Below, piece after piece: positions 35,992-45,459 of a DNA stretch of 64,000 bases. How positions within the stretch are numbered: the first letter of the stretch is position 1; each line of letters begins with the position of its first letter. The stretch lies in NCBI GenBank assembly GCA_021808665.1, contig JAKBBA010000009.1, forward strand, positions 1 through 64,000, given 5' to 3'. The notes beneath the pieces were generated by a model. It was not told the DNA's origin. It saw only the letters and a list, made by a program, of their open reading frames with translations, and made no database searches. Position numbers and translations under genes: made by a program. This DNA is from Actinomycetes bacterium (lineage in GTDB: Bacteria > Actinomycetota > Acidimicrobiia > Acidimicrobiales > Palsa-688).

Positions 35992-37740
35992 CTACTGGGT
36001 GGGGCAGGCCGGGAGCGGCGCTGGGTGGATGACAGCAGCAGAAACGTCTATCGTCCCAGCCTTCAGAGCCGTCACCTGCGTCCACTGGTAGGGGGGCGCG
36101 GCCCCTTGGGTGGCGCCGGGCACCGGCTGGCTTGGCAGAGGAGCGGCGGATACGCACGCCTGTCCTGAGGTGACCGCCCAGTATGTCGTGTAGCGGACCC
36201 TGACTGTAAGCCGCCCGGCCCTGGAAGCCTGGAGGGTGAAGTGGTCCGGTTCGAGGGACGTGAGAGTTCCGGGTCCCGTCACCAGACCCGGGGAGGAGCC
36301 GACCGCCCAGAGCTTCCAGTAGCGAGTCTGCCAAACCAAGGTCAGGCCCGGTACCCGCCCCGAGGAAACCAGCTCAGCCTCGGCTTTCGCCGCGTAGTCG
36401 AGTGGAGCGGCCGGGATCGCCACATAGCTTACGCCTTCGTCGTCCAGCCAAGTCCGATACGAAAAGGGGTTCAAAGCTCCGACGGTGTAGAAGATCGGGT
36501 TGTCAGCGATGTCGAGCTGTCTCTCCCAGCCCCGGGCTATCGGCACGTATGGAGCGATGTAGGCGGACTCCCAGTGCTCCGACGTCGGAGTGACCTCGAC
36601 TCTCATGGGAGCCGCATGCAGATGCTGCAGTTCCGACACGAGAGGCTCATAAAAACTCGCCTGGGTGTACGGTGCCGAGGACGGGGAGGTGATGATGCTA
36701 TTCACCCCGGCCCACTGCCACGCAGCGAAAGGCACCAAGATAGCGACCGTCGCATATCGCCACCGGCCCTTGGGACTGAGACTTCGGCCGAGAGACACCG
36801 ATGCCCAGCGCGCTACGGCAGAGTCACTCAACCTGGACAGCGCCGGTCCGGGTGTGGTCAAAAAGCAGGCGAGGAGCGGAATGCCGATCGACGCCGCCAG
36901 GCGCGGGGCGTTACCTCCGAGAGGGTTGGGCACGACGAACGAGAACAACGTCGCCGCGGCGTACAGGCCTGCACCTACCCTGACGACTGGTGTGGTCCGC
37001 ACCAGTGGTGTCATCGCCGTAAGGCAGAGCAGCTCGGTGGGGACCAGGCCTGTCCAGGGGAACGGGAACGGGCCGTCCCCCGGGAAGAACAGCGCAATAG
37101 CGACGATCACGACGGACGCTGCGGCTGCGGTGGCGATCAGCCAACCCCTCCGGCCCGAAAGGGCCGCCCAAGCGATCAGGGCCATTCCCAAAAAGGCGGC
37201 CGCAAGAGGAGAGAAGCCCCCGGCAAGCAGGCCGAGGATGAGAGCTTGGGCTCGCCGCCCGCGCTGCAAGCTAACGAGAGCTGCAAGTCCGGCGGCTTCA
37301 CCAGCGAGGAACGGCCACTGGCCAATCATTACGGGCATCAGGGTAGACACGGCGAAATACCACGTGCCTAGTGGCCGGGATCCCATTACCGACCGGACCA
37401 TGCGGTCGAAGGACCACGTAGCTACCACCGCTGAGCCCACCGCTACGACCTTCATGCCAAGCAGGGCGCCGACCGGCGGGAATAGCACGCTGTAGCCGAG
37501 CGGGAAGTTCCCGGCGTACCAGCCGCTATCCCACAACATGAGCCCGTGGAGGCTGAACTGCGTGACCCGGTAGGTCTGAGCGGCTTGGTCGACGCCGCGC
37601 CAACCCAGCAGCATGGCGATCCCTGTCAGGGCGAGCGAGACAGCCGCCGGGCCCAGCCCGGACGCCGCTCGACGGAGCGCACCGGACCAGTCGTCCCCGT
37701 CGGATCGGGCGGATGAAGAGGGAGTGTAGGTGAAGGTCAT
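35992..37740 (-). CDS. Large polytopic membrane protein, paralogue of the one at 29444
   Basis: A 582-residue relative of the 29444-31060 product. Shared features: GWRGVDQAAQTYRV, LWDSGWYAGNFPLGYSVLFPP, the ALFFPGDGPFPFPW segment, and C-terminal ARGWERQLDIADNPIFY and YVAIPAAPLDYAAKAEAEL. The order of membrane core then soluble C-terminal domain is the same. ATG 37740 (MTFTYTPSSS) is chosen over an upstream frame extension. It heads the operon with the propeller lipoprotein. Function unknown; the pair may assemble or flip envelope glycans. Confidence 0.65.
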   Translation of the reverse strand: MTFTYTPSSSARSDGDDWSGALRRAASGLGPAAVSLALTGIAMLLGWRGVDQAAQTYRVTQFSLHGLMLWDSGWYAGNFPLGYSVLFPPVGALLGMKVVAVGSAVVATWSFDRMVRSVMGSRPLGTWYFAVSTLMPVMIGQWPFLAGEAAGLAALVSLQRGRRAQALILGLLAGGFSPLAAAFLGMALIAWAALSGRRGWLIATAAAASVVIVAIALFFPGDGPFPFPWTGLVPTELLCLTAMTPLVRTTPVVRVGAGLYAAATLFSFVVPNPLGGNAPRLAASIGIPLLACFLTTPGPALSRLSDSAVARWASVSLGRSLSPKGRWRYATVAILVPFAAWQWAGVNSIITSPSSAPYTQASFYEPLVSELQHLHAAPMRVEVTPTSEHWESAYIAPYVPIARGWERQLDIADNPIFYTVGALNPFSYRTWLDDEGVSYVAIPAAPLDYAAKAEAELVSSGRVPGLTLVWQTRYWKLWAVGSSPGLVTGPGTLTSLEPDHFTLQASRAGRLTVRVRYTTYWAVTSGQACVSAAPLPSQPVPGATQGAAPPYQWTQVTALKAGTIDVSAAVIHPAPLPACPTQ

Positions 37741-37931
37741 AATCGAAATCTGGGTTGCGATGGGCGGCGACAGCGACGTTTGGAGGGCCGTGTCCCTTCG
37801 CAATGCTAACTTCTCGCTGCCTCGAAGTGTTGTTGGCGGGCACCCGCCGCCGCGTGCGAGGCGGGATCCCCAGGCGACGGCGGGTCAGGCTGGAGGGCGT
37901 TCTGTGGTTCGCCAGCGCTACTGTAGTGATG

Positions 37932-38687
37932 GTGTGCGGCCGGTTCGCTTCAATCTCAGGGGTGGAAGAAGTAGCTGCGATGTTCGCTGTGGATGTCGTA
38001 AGCGCACCATCTCGGCCACCTCGCTACAACGTAGCTCCGAGCACCGACGTTTTAGCCGTGACAGCGATGGTCGGGCACCCAGGGACGTCTTCGCCAGCTT
38101 CGGCAGGGGGTTCGGCCGCCGATGTTCGGCTGAGCCCTCACGACGGCCGGAGCACCGAACGGGAGCTGACAACCTTGCGATGGGGTTTGATCCCCTCGTG
38201 GGCGAAGGACACCTCGGTGGGGTCGAGGATGATCAACGCTCGGGCTGAGGGCGTCGACTCCAAGCCCTCTTTCCGGGCTGCGTTCGCGCGGAGACGTTGC
38301 CTGATACCGGCTGACGTGTTCTACGAATGGCGGCGGGACGGCTCGGAGCGACTTGCGTTCGCAATAGCAAGGAGAGACCGCCGGCCGATGGCCTTTGCTG
38401 GACTTTGGGAGGTTTGGCGTGGTCCTGGAGGCGCTTCTCAAGAAGCCATCACAAGCGCGGCGATCGTGACCACGTCTGCGAACGAGGACATGTTGCCGAT
38501 CCACGACAGGATGCCGGTGATCATCGAGGACGACAGCTGGGACGGCTGGCTGGACCCCGAGGCGGACCGCGACTACCTGCTCGATCTCCTCAAGCCGGCC
38601 GGCCCGGGGGTGATCGAGGCTTGGCGTGTGTCGAACATGGTCAACAAGGTTTCTAATCGGGGCTCAGAGCTGATCGACCCGGTGTAG
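37932..38687 (+). CDS. SRAP (YedK/HMCES) abasic-site crosslinking protein
   Basis: A 251-residue SOS-response-associated peptidase that caps abasic sites in single-stranded DNA through Cys2. The start is fixed by biochemistry: GTG at 37932 gives M-C-G-R-F, leaving Cys2 as the new N-terminus after Met removal. Also seen: PRYNVAPSTD, LRWGLIPSWAKD, MINARAEG, RRCLIPADVFYEW and IHDRMPVII with catalytic His, all diagnostic. A ~35-residue Ser/Gly insert follows the NVAPS motif. Divergent from the membrane-protein operon. Confidence 0.93.
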   Translation: MCGRFASISGVEEVAAMFAVDVVSAPSRPPRYNVAPSTDVLAVTAMVGHPGTSSPASAGGSAADVRLSPHDGRSTERELTTLRWGLIPSWAKDTSVGSRMINARAEGVDSKPSFRAAFARRRCLIPADVFYEWRRDGSERLAFAIARRDRRPMAFAGLWEVWRGPGGASQEAITSAAIVTTSANEDMLPIHDRMPVIIEDDSWDGWLDPEADRDYLLDLLKPAGPGVIEAWRVSNMVNKVSNRGSELIDPV

Positions 38688-38695
38688 TCACGCGG

Positions 38696-39526
38696 TCAAA
38701 TCCGGATCAGCTCCCACGACCGGGCGACCTGAGCGTCGCCCAAGACTTCCAACGCCGAACCGTCGAGGCTTCGGCGATTCCAAAGCCACAAAAGCAGTTC
38801 ACCTGAAGGACCGCGCACCGCCACGTCGGCTTTCGCGTGCTGTCGCTCCGTGTGTGCCGGTTCGGCGTCGAAGTCGACCAACCACTCGCCTGGGGTGTCG
38901 GTGCAATGGACGTGAAGCGTTCCGGCGACTCCGACGCCGGGGTGGCGGTCCAAGTAAGACAAGGCGAGGTCGCAGAGGATCTCATCGACGCCGTCACCGG
39001 CAGCCTCCGCGCTGACAGTCCGAGCGCGGGCGGGGTCGGTGCCGGCGTCGTAGCCGACTGCTTCCTCTAAGTCGTGCAGGTGGACGGCGGTCTCGACTGC
39101 TTGGCGTCGTAGCCACCACGACACTGTCGGTTCTCCGCGGGAGGAGAAGTTCCACGCTCGGGCGTCGCCGGGGGTGGAAGCGAAAGCTTCGAGCAGTTCG
39201 CTGCGCTTCTCCGAGAACCAAGCAACGGCGCCAGCCGGGTCCCCAGGCGGCATCTCTCTGGCTCCTGCGGGACGTTCGCCGGCGGCCGCGAGGACCAGGA
39301 TCACAGAGCTGTAGACGCCTCCAAGGTGGCCTACTAGGTCGAGAACCGTCCAGTCGGGGCAGGCCGGCACCGGCCGGTCCAGAGATCCGTCCGCGAGGCG
39401 GACGAATTTCTCGCTCGCTGCGACCAGTGTCGAGAGGCGACCTGGGGCGACGACCCCGGCGGGCAGTCCCGTGGCTGGTGCAGTGCCAGACGGCGATCCG
39501 GCCGAGGTCGGCTGCGAGCTCGTCAC
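38696..39526 (-). CDS. Maleylpyruvate-isomerase-family (DinB-like, mycothiol-type) protein
   Basis: A 276-residue MDMPI/TIGR03083-type protein. Seen: N-terminal four-helix DinB-like domain with CPDWTVLDLVGHLGGVY (metal His), EKRSELLEAFA, WWLRRQAVETAVHLHDLEEA (two further His), then the C-terminal sterol-carrier-like domain with HVHCTDTPGEWLVDFD. Members use mycothiol or bind metal. GTG at 39526 overlaps the dxs stop (GTGA), so it is coupled to dxs. Confidence 0.82.
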   Translation of the reverse strand: MTSSQPTSAGSPSGTAPATGLPAGVVAPGRLSTLVAASEKFVRLADGSLDRPVPACPDWTVLDLVGHLGGVYSSVILVLAAAGERPAGAREMPPGDPAGAVAWFSEKRSELLEAFASTPGDARAWNFSSRGEPTVSWWLRRQAVETAVHLHDLEEAVGYDAGTDPARARTVSAEAAGDGVDEILCDLALSYLDRHPGVGVAGTLHVHCTDTPGEWLVDFDAEPAHTERQHAKADVAVRGPSGELLLWLWNRRSLDGSALEVLGDAQVARSWELIRI

Positions 39527-41490
39527 CACTGGCCTTGGATGCTCAGCGGGCTTACAGCGGCCCGATCGGGAAGCGCCTTGGAGATCGCCGCTGCGATACC
39601 GGGCCCGTCGAGGCCGAACCGGGACAGTATCTGCTCTTGCGAGCCGTGGGGTATGTACGCCGTGGGTACCCCCAGTACGAGGAATGGGGGGCATACTCTC
39701 TGCTCGTTTAGGTCAGCTACGGCGTCGAAGATGAAAGAGCCGGCCCCGCCGGAGCGGACGCCGTCCTCGACGGTTACTACCAGGTCGTGGTTGCCGGCGT
39801 CGAGAACCATCTGCGGATCCAAAGGTCGCACTACCCGGACGTCCCAGACGGTGCTTTCGACCCCGTCCGCCTCCAAGAGAGCGGCAGCATGCTCGGCGGC
39901 TTCGAGCATCTTGCCGACCGCGAGGACGCACACCCGGGGCGCGCTTGACGCCTGACCTGCGCGTCGAACCAGCCGGGCGTGAAGGCCGTCACCGACCTCG
40001 TCAGGGCCGACTTGGCGTGCGGCACCACGCGGGTAGCGGATCGCCGACGGGCAGCCGAGCTCCAATGCCGTGTCGAGCATCGCAGAAAGGTCCTGTGCCG
40101 AGGACGGAGCGAAGATCGCCAGACCGGGGATCCTCAGGCACAGCGCCATGTCCAAGACGCCATGGTGACTTGCCCCGTCGGGTCCCGTGATCCCAGCGCG
40201 ATCGAGGGCGAAGACGACCGGTTGTCCGTGGAGTCCCACGTCAAGGTTCGCCTGGTCGAACGCCCGTGTGAAGAACGTCGAGTAGATCGCCACTACCGGT
40301 CTCAGTCCGCACATCGCCATGCCGGCGGCGGACGTTACCGCTGTCTGCTCGGCGATTCCAACGTCGAAGAAGCGGTCCGGCCACCTGTCGGCGAAGGGCA
40401 GAAGCCCAGTCGGCCCCGGCATCGCTGCGGTTATGGCCACCAGGTTCGAGTAGCGCTCACCGGCTGCGAGCATCGCCTCGTTGAACGCCTGAGTATAGCC
40501 CTTGAGCGCGTGGGGGTCGTCGCCGGGACCTACCGAAGGGTCGAACACCGGGGCGTCGTGCAGGCAGCGCTCGTCGTCATCCTCGGCTGGCTGGTAGCCA
40601 CGGCCCTTGCGGGTCAAGACGTGGACCACTATCGGACCGTCGAACTCGGCTGCCTGGGCCAGAGCCTCCTCCATCTTGGCGATGTCGTGACCGTCGATGG
40701 GGCCGACGTAACGTACGCCGAGCGCCTCGAAGAACACGGGAGGCTCGACGACTTCGCGCACCGCCGAATAGAGCCCTTGAAGGCTGCTGTAGGCCAGGTT
40801 CCCCACTCCGGGAAGGTCACGTAGGCGGTCCTCGAAGCGGGCCCTAACCGAGGTGAGGCCAGGGTGCAGTCGCAGCTTCGTGAGGCTTTCAGAGAGCCGT
40901 GACGCAGTCGGAGCGTATGAACGGCCGTTGTCGTTTAGTACCACGACGACCCGGCTGGCGCTGTGACCCAGATTGTTCAAGCCCTCGAAGGCCATCCCCC
41001 CGGTCAGCGAGCCGTCGCCGATGACGGCGACGACGCGGCGGTCGGGGGCCGACGAACGCGCCACGCCAGCTGCGATGCCGTGCGCATAGCTGAGAATCGT
41101 CGAGGCGTGGCTGTTCTCCACCCAGTCGTGGACGGACTCTGCCCTCGACGGATAGCCCGACAGCCCGCCGTCTTGGCGCAGCGTCGGGAACATCTCTTGG
41201 CGTCCCGTGAGCAGCTTGTGCACGTAAGCCTGGTGGCCGGTGTCCCAAAGGAGGATGTCACGGGGAGACTGGAACACCCGATGCAATGCAATGGTCAACT
41301 CGACTGCACCCAGGTTGGAGCCGAGATGGCCGCCGTTCGTCGCTACTGCTGTGACGAGAGCCTCACGGATTTCTTCTGCGAGAGCGGCCAACTGCACGGA
41401 GCTCAGCTGTGCAAGGTCCGTCGGCGAGTTGATCGACTCCAAGATCATGCTTTCGAGGGTAGCGCCGCCGGAAGGCGTTAGGTGGCTCAT
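39523..41490 (-). CDS. dxs: 1-deoxy-D-xylulose-5-phosphate synthase
   Basis: A 655-residue ThDP enzyme condensing pyruvate and glyceraldehyde-3-phosphate, first step of the MEP isoprenoid pathway. Seen: MILESINSPTDLAQLSS near the start, DTGHQAYVHKLLTGR, ThDP-binding GDGSLTGGMAFEGLNN through NDNGRS, and the transketolase Glu in VGIAEQTAVTSAAGMA. ATG 41490 is used; ATG 41448 (MILESINSP) would match the family start more tightly. Its 3' end is coupled to the MDMPI gene. Confidence 0.95.
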   Translation of the reverse strand: MSHLTPSGGATLESMILESINSPTDLAQLSSVQLAALAEEIREALVTAVATNGGHLGSNLGAVELTIALHRVFQSPRDILLWDTGHQAYVHKLLTGRQEMFPTLRQDGGLSGYPSRAESVHDWVENSHASTILSYAHGIAAGVARSSAPDRRVVAVIGDGSLTGGMAFEGLNNLGHSASRVVVVLNDNGRSYAPTASRLSESLTKLRLHPGLTSVRARFEDRLRDLPGVGNLAYSSLQGLYSAVREVVEPPVFFEALGVRYVGPIDGHDIAKMEEALAQAAEFDGPIVVHVLTRKGRGYQPAEDDDERCLHDAPVFDPSVGPGDDPHALKGYTQAFNEAMLAAGERYSNLVAITAAMPGPTGLLPFADRWPDRFFDVGIAEQTAVTSAAGMAMCGLRPVVAIYSTFFTRAFDQANLDVGLHGQPVVFALDRAGITGPDGASHHGVLDMALCLRIPGLAIFAPSSAQDLSAMLDTALELGCPSAIRYPRGAARQVGPDEVGDGLHARLVRRAGQASSAPRVCVLAVGKMLEAAEHAAALLEADGVESTVWDVRVVRPLDPQMVLDAGNHDLVVTVEDGVRSGGAGSFIFDAVADLNEQRVCPPFLVLGVPTAYIPHGSQEQILSRFGLDGPGIAAAISKALPDRAAVSPLSIQGQW

Positions 41491-41582
41491 CGCGGCTATC
41501 CCGACGTTCGCGGGTAGCCTCAGGGGAAGGCTAAAGCGCCCCAGCCGACCTGGTCGGACGGGTGATGTCAAGGAGGCAGATG

Positions 41583-42977
41583 ATGTTGATCGATCAGGGG
41601 GTCCTCGACGTGGTCCTTCGTCGCGCTCTGCGCAGCGGTGGGGAGATGGCGGAGGTCTTCGCCGAGGACCGCCGCTCCAACGGCGCCCGTTTCGACGACG
41701 GCCGCATCGAGGACATGGCCTCCGGCCGTGAACGTGGAGCTGGCATCAGGGTCGTGTCGGGTGACACGACGGGCTTCGCGCACACGGCGGACCTGACCGA
41801 AGCTGGTCTCCTGGCTGCGGCCGAGGCGGCGGCCGCAGCCGCACGTCGGGGCGGCGGGAACGTGAACGCGGTGGCGTTGAGCCGTGTCAACGCGCCCTCC
41901 CCGACGAAGGTGGCCGTGCTGCCGGAGTCAGTCGCCAAGGCTGAGAAAGTGGCTTTGCTGTCGCGCGCCGACGAAGCAGCCCGCAGGGCGGGAAGCCAGA
42001 TCAGGCAGGTGACCGCGGTCTACGCCGACAACCGTCGTCAGATTCTGGTCGCTAACAGCGAAGGTGTTCTAGCTACTGATGACCAGGTGAAGACCCGCTT
42101 CGCGGTGTCGTGCGTGGCATCTGGCGACACTGGGCTGCAGACCGGGCGGGAGTCGGTCGGGGCGACCGTAGGGTTCGAGCTCTTCGACAGGGTCTCGGTG
42201 GAGGAGATGGCGGCGGCGGCCGCCGCTCGTGCGATAGCGAAGCTCGCAGCGAGGCCGGCTCCGTCCGGTCGACTTGCGGTTGTCATCAAGCAGGGTAGCG
42301 GCGGAGTACTCTTCCACGAGGCTTGCGGTCATGGCCTGGAGGCCGACCTCGTGGCGAGGGACGCCTCGGTGTTCAAAGGCAAGGTCGGTGAGACGGTGGC
42401 GAGCCCTCTCGTCACCCTCGTCGACGACGGGACGATGGGTCCGGAATGGGGAGCGATCGGCGTCGACGACGAAGGGCATCCTGCCCAGAGGAACGTTTTG
42501 ATCCAAGACGGCGTGCTAACTGATTACATGTGGGACTGGATGCGGGCCCGCAAGGAAGGCCGACCCGCCTCGGGCAACGGTAGGAGGGAGAGCTACCAAC
42601 ATCTGCCGATGGTGAGGATGACCAACACCTACGTCCTCGCTGGCGCCGAAGACCCAGATGAGATAGTCCGCCAAACTCCCTACGGCGTTTTCGTCGCCCA
42701 GCTCGGCGGTGGGCAGGTAAACACGGCCACAGGTGACTTCGTGTTCGGCATGACCGAGGCATACCTGATCGAGAACGGGCGCCTGACTGAGCCGCTGAGG
42801 GACGCGAACCTGATCGGTAACGGCCCGGAGGTCCTTCGCAACATAGACGTGGTCGGCAACGACTTCGCGATGGGTAGCCCAGGGACGTGCGGCAAGGACG
42901 GTCAGGGCGTACCTGTAGGCGACGGCCAGCCGACCCTGCGGGTTTCGGCCCTGACAGTCGGGGGTACCGCCCGATGA
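41583..42977 (+). CDS. tldD: TldD metalloprotease subunit
   Basis: A 464-residue TldD, forming with TldE a heterodimeric Zn-protease that trims unfolded or modified peptides (CcdA, microcin B17 in E. coli). Seen: active-site FHEACGHGLEAD (HExxxH) near residue 250 and GVFVAQLGGGQVNTATGDF near the end. ATG 41583 is six bases after a perfect AGGAGG. The stop overlaps tldE (ATGA). No peptide natural product precursor was recognised nearby. Confidence 0.95.
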   Translation: MLIDQGVLDVVLRRALRSGGEMAEVFAEDRRSNGARFDDGRIEDMASGRERGAGIRVVSGDTTGFAHTADLTEAGLLAAAEAAAAAARRGGGNVNAVALSRVNAPSPTKVAVLPESVAKAEKVALLSRADEAARRAGSQIRQVTAVYADNRRQILVANSEGVLATDDQVKTRFAVSCVASGDTGLQTGRESVGATVGFELFDRVSVEEMAAAAAARAIAKLAARPAPSGRLAVVIKQGSGGVLFHEACGHGLEADLVARDASVFKGKVGETVASPLVTLVDDGTMGPEWGAIGVDDEGHPAQRNVLIQDGVLTDYMWDWMRARKEGRPASGNGRRESYQHLPMVRMTNTYVLAGAEDPDEIVRQTPYGVFVAQLGGGQVNTATGDFVFGMTEAYLIENGRLTEPLRDANLIGNGPEVLRNIDVVGNDFAMGSPGTCGKDGQGVPVGDGQPTLRVSALTVGGTAR

Positions 42978-44356
42978 GCGCCACGGCTTCTTACGTGGGC
43001 CAGGCCCCGGCTCCCGGTGACTTGGCCGGTATTGCGGGCTGGGTCGCCGGTCTGGCACGTGACGGCGAGCAGGTCGAGGCCTACGTAGCGAGAGGGCGTG
43101 AGACGGAGATACGAGTGTTCGACGGTGACGTCGAGTCTTTGTCGTCGGCGGAGTCGGCAGGGATCGGTATCCGCGTGGTGAGCGGCTCCCGGCAGGGCTT
43201 CGCCTACGCCGGGTCATTGGACCCAGGCGTTGTGGGCGACACGTTGAAAGAGGCCCGGGACAACGCGTCGTTCGTCTCCGAGGATCCCTATCTCGGCTTG
43301 GCGACGCCGGACGGGATCGAACCGGCCAGCCTTGAGTTGTGGCGGGAAGACCTTCTCGACTTCCCAACTGAGCAGAAGGTGCGCCTTGCGCTCGAGCTGG
43401 AGCGGGCGGTCAAAGCAGGGGACAGCCGTATAAGGGCGGTTCAAGCGGCCGACTGGGGTGACTCCGCTGTCGAGTCCGCCATTGCCACCAGCACCGGAAT
43501 AAGCGCCTTCAGCCGTCGTTGCAGCTGCTACCTGTCCGCCTCGGCCATTGCCGGTGACGGCGACGACACCCAGACCGGTGGCGGCTACTCGGTCGGTCGA
43601 AGCCCGGCGGACTTGGACGTGGAGGTGGCAGCCGCCGACGCTGTAACGCGTGCGACCAGGCTTCTCGGTGCCACCCGACCAAGCTCCGCACACCTCACAG
43701 TCGTGCTCGAACCGCGTATCACCGCCACGTTGTTGGCGGTGCTAGCCGGGACACTCGACGGGGAGTCGGTCCTAAAGGGTCGCTCGCTGTTCGCTGACCG
43801 TCTCGGCGAACAGGTGGCCTTCGCTGGGGTAACGCTTGTCGACGACCCGACAAACCCCGCGGCCTACTCCGCCGTATCGTACGACGCCGAGGGGCTGGCA
43901 ACACGGCGTAATGTTCTCATCGAGTCGGGAGTGTTGCAAAAATTCCTTTACAACACCTACAGCGCCCGTAGGGCAGGCACGGTATCGACTGGGTCGGCGG
44001 TACGGGCGGGCTACGCAGGGGCTCCTGGGACAGGCGCCCGGGCATTGTCGTTGCTTCCAGGCTCTAAAACCCCCGAAGAGGTTCTCGGCGAGGTGGGCGA
44101 AGGGCTGCTCGTCCAGTCGGTGTCGGGCATCCACTCCGGAGTGAACCCGGTCAGTGGGGACTTCTCCGTGGGAGCGGAGGGCGTCTTGCTCAGTGGAGGT
44201 GCCCTTGCCGGCCCGGTGCGCGAGATCACCATAGCCTCGACGATCCAGCGGATGCTCTCCAACGTCGTCGCCGTCGGCGCTGACCTGGAGTACCTTCCTT
44301 CCAGCGCAGCCGGTCTCACCTTGGCTATATCCGACGTTGCGATGAGCGGCCGGTGA
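42974..44356 (+). CDS. tldE: TldE/PmbA subunit
   Basis: A 460-residue partner of TldD lacking the HExxxH site, as expected. Seen: VEAYVARGRETEIRVFDGD at the start, SAGIGIRVVSGSRQGFAYAG, and GLLVQSVSGIHSGVNPVSGDF toward the C-terminus. Start ATG overlaps the tldD stop. The two are made in equal amounts by coupling. Confidence 0.94.
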   Translation: MSATASYVGQAPAPGDLAGIAGWVAGLARDGEQVEAYVARGRETEIRVFDGDVESLSSAESAGIGIRVVSGSRQGFAYAGSLDPGVVGDTLKEARDNASFVSEDPYLGLATPDGIEPASLELWREDLLDFPTEQKVRLALELERAVKAGDSRIRAVQAADWGDSAVESAIATSTGISAFSRRCSCYLSASAIAGDGDDTQTGGGYSVGRSPADLDVEVAAADAVTRATRLLGATRPSSAHLTVVLEPRITATLLAVLAGTLDGESVLKGRSLFADRLGEQVAFAGVTLVDDPTNPAAYSAVSYDAEGLATRRNVLIESGVLQKFLYNTYSARRAGTVSTGSAVRAGYAGAPGTGARALSLLPGSKTPEEVLGEVGEGLLVQSVSGIHSGVNPVSGDFSVGAEGVLLSGGALAGPVREITIASTIQRMLSNVVAVGADLEYLPSSAAGLTLAISDVAMSGR

Positions 44357-44374
44357 CGTCCTAGGGATAGTTCC

Positions 44375-44640
44375 ATGTTCTCCTTCGCACGCCACAAGAC
44401 CACGATGGTCGACCCCAGGGACGCGCTAGTCGTGCGAGCCGGTCAGATGGTCGTGGTCGAAAGGCACTTCATCAACTTCCACTCCCTGAAGCCACCGTTC
44501 CCGGAGGGCTTCGAACGGGCGGTGTTCGGTCTTGGCTGTTTCTGGGGAGCCGAGAGGTGCTTCTGGTCGGTGCAGGGAGTTTGGACGACAGCTGCGGGAT
44601 ACGCCGGCGGCTACTCGCCCAACCCTGCCCCGCAGGCACC
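44375..44640 (+). pseudogene. Truncated peptide-methionine (S)-S-oxide reductase
   Basis: The first ~85 codons match MsrA: PLKPPFPEGFERAVFGLGCFW-like with catalytic Cys in GCFWGAE, then GVWTTAAGYAGGYSPNP. Homology stops there, where MsrA would go on with TYEEVCSGRTGH. The open frame continues to 44923 but that part is the antisense of the S18 gene and a hairpin. The C-terminal two thirds, including resolving residues, are gone, so this is a remnant. Confidence 0.85.
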
Positions 44641-44666
44641 GGCCTCGACGCCTCCTTGTAGGAAAA

Positions 44667-44711
44667 GGCGACCGCCGGGCGGCTCGAAAGCATCCCGGCG
44701 GCCGGGTCGCC
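44667..44711 (-). terminator. Rho-independent terminator of rpsR
   Basis: GGCGACC+GCCGGG (44667-44679) pairs with CCCGGC (44694-44699) and GGTCGCC (44705-44711) with a small bulge; on the minus strand the stem is followed by CTTTTCC. It begins 7 bp after the rpsR stop. It also marks the point where the msrA remnant ends. Confidence 0.65.
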
Positions 44712-44717
44712 GCCCGC

Positions 44718-45176
44718 TTATATGGCTGCGTCAGCCTCGATGTCGTCGTGGTCGTCCTCTTCGATCGGGTCGAACCCCTCCGACGCCGACCCGGAACCGT
44801 CGGCACCGCCGCCGGTCGTCTGCGTCGGCGCTCCCCCGTTCCCCCGTCGATCTCCTCCGCGCCCGCCACGGGGTTCGCTGGAGGATGAGCGGACGGTATA
44901 CGGAAGTAGTGCGAGCTCCCTAGCTGTCTTTATGGCTACCGCGACGTCACGCTGATGCTGGGAGCACGTTCCCATAGCTCCGCGGGCCTTGATACGGCCG
45001 CGGTCGTTGACGAAGCGCCGGAGTAGGCCTACGTCCTTGTAGTCCACCCACGTAGCGTGACTGGCGCAGAAGACGCACACCTTCGGCCGGCCCCGCCGGG
45101 GCCGGCTGCTGGCGCTGCCCGTCTTCGGTCGACGGTCCTGGCTCTGCTTCTTCATCACTTTCGGATTTCGCGCCAC
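44718..45176 (-). CDS. rpsR: 30S ribosomal protein S18 with acidic C-terminal extension
   Basis: A 152-residue S18, about twice normal length. The S18 core is residues ~30-95: [54 protein letters not shown] and ALLPY. It keeps the Cys/His zinc set (the C+ form). After ALLPYTVR comes a 57-residue Gly/Arg then Asp/Glu-rich tail ending [21 protein letters not shown] 45176 has AAGGAG four to five bases upstream; ATG 45155 is possible. It stands apart from the usual rpsF-ssb-rplI operon. Confidence 0.88.
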   Translation of the reverse strand: MARNPKVMKKQSQDRRPKTGSASSRPRRGRPKVCVFCASHATWVDYKDVGLLRRFVNDRGRIKARGAMGTCSQHQRDVAVAIKTARELALLPYTVRSSSSEPRGGRGGDRRGNGGAPTQTTGGGADGSGSASEGFDPIEEDDHDDIEADAAI

Positions 45177-45459
45177 GAGGCTCCTTGGGTCGACCGTGAG
45201 GGGATTGGCGTGCAGGAGATGGGAACGGCCGACACGGTCCCCACAAAAGCCTGCATTAGCTTAGCCGCGTCGCCCGGCGTGCCATCACAAAACCTTCTAG
45301 GTGCAGTTCGCAGGGCTAGGCGCGGCAGTGCTCCACGATCCGCTAGAGTGGAGGAAGAGGGTAGCTGCAGTAGCGTGATTTTCCTCCGGCCCTTTAAGGG
45401 CAAGGCCGTGACCGTGTGATCCCCGAGTCGAATCAGGCCAGGAAAGGAGGGGATCGCGA

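Noticed and set aside
36241..37371. Long plus-strand open frame of 376 codons
   Set aside because: Antisense to the polytopic membrane protein; Arg/Gly-rich shadow of a GC-rich gene with no motifs.
44640..44923. Continuation of the msrA frame, including a [10 protein letters not shown] stretch that looks like MsrA SGRTGHTEVV
   Set aside because: This part is antisense to the S18 coding region (LPYTVRSS...) and to its terminator; the likeness is chance.
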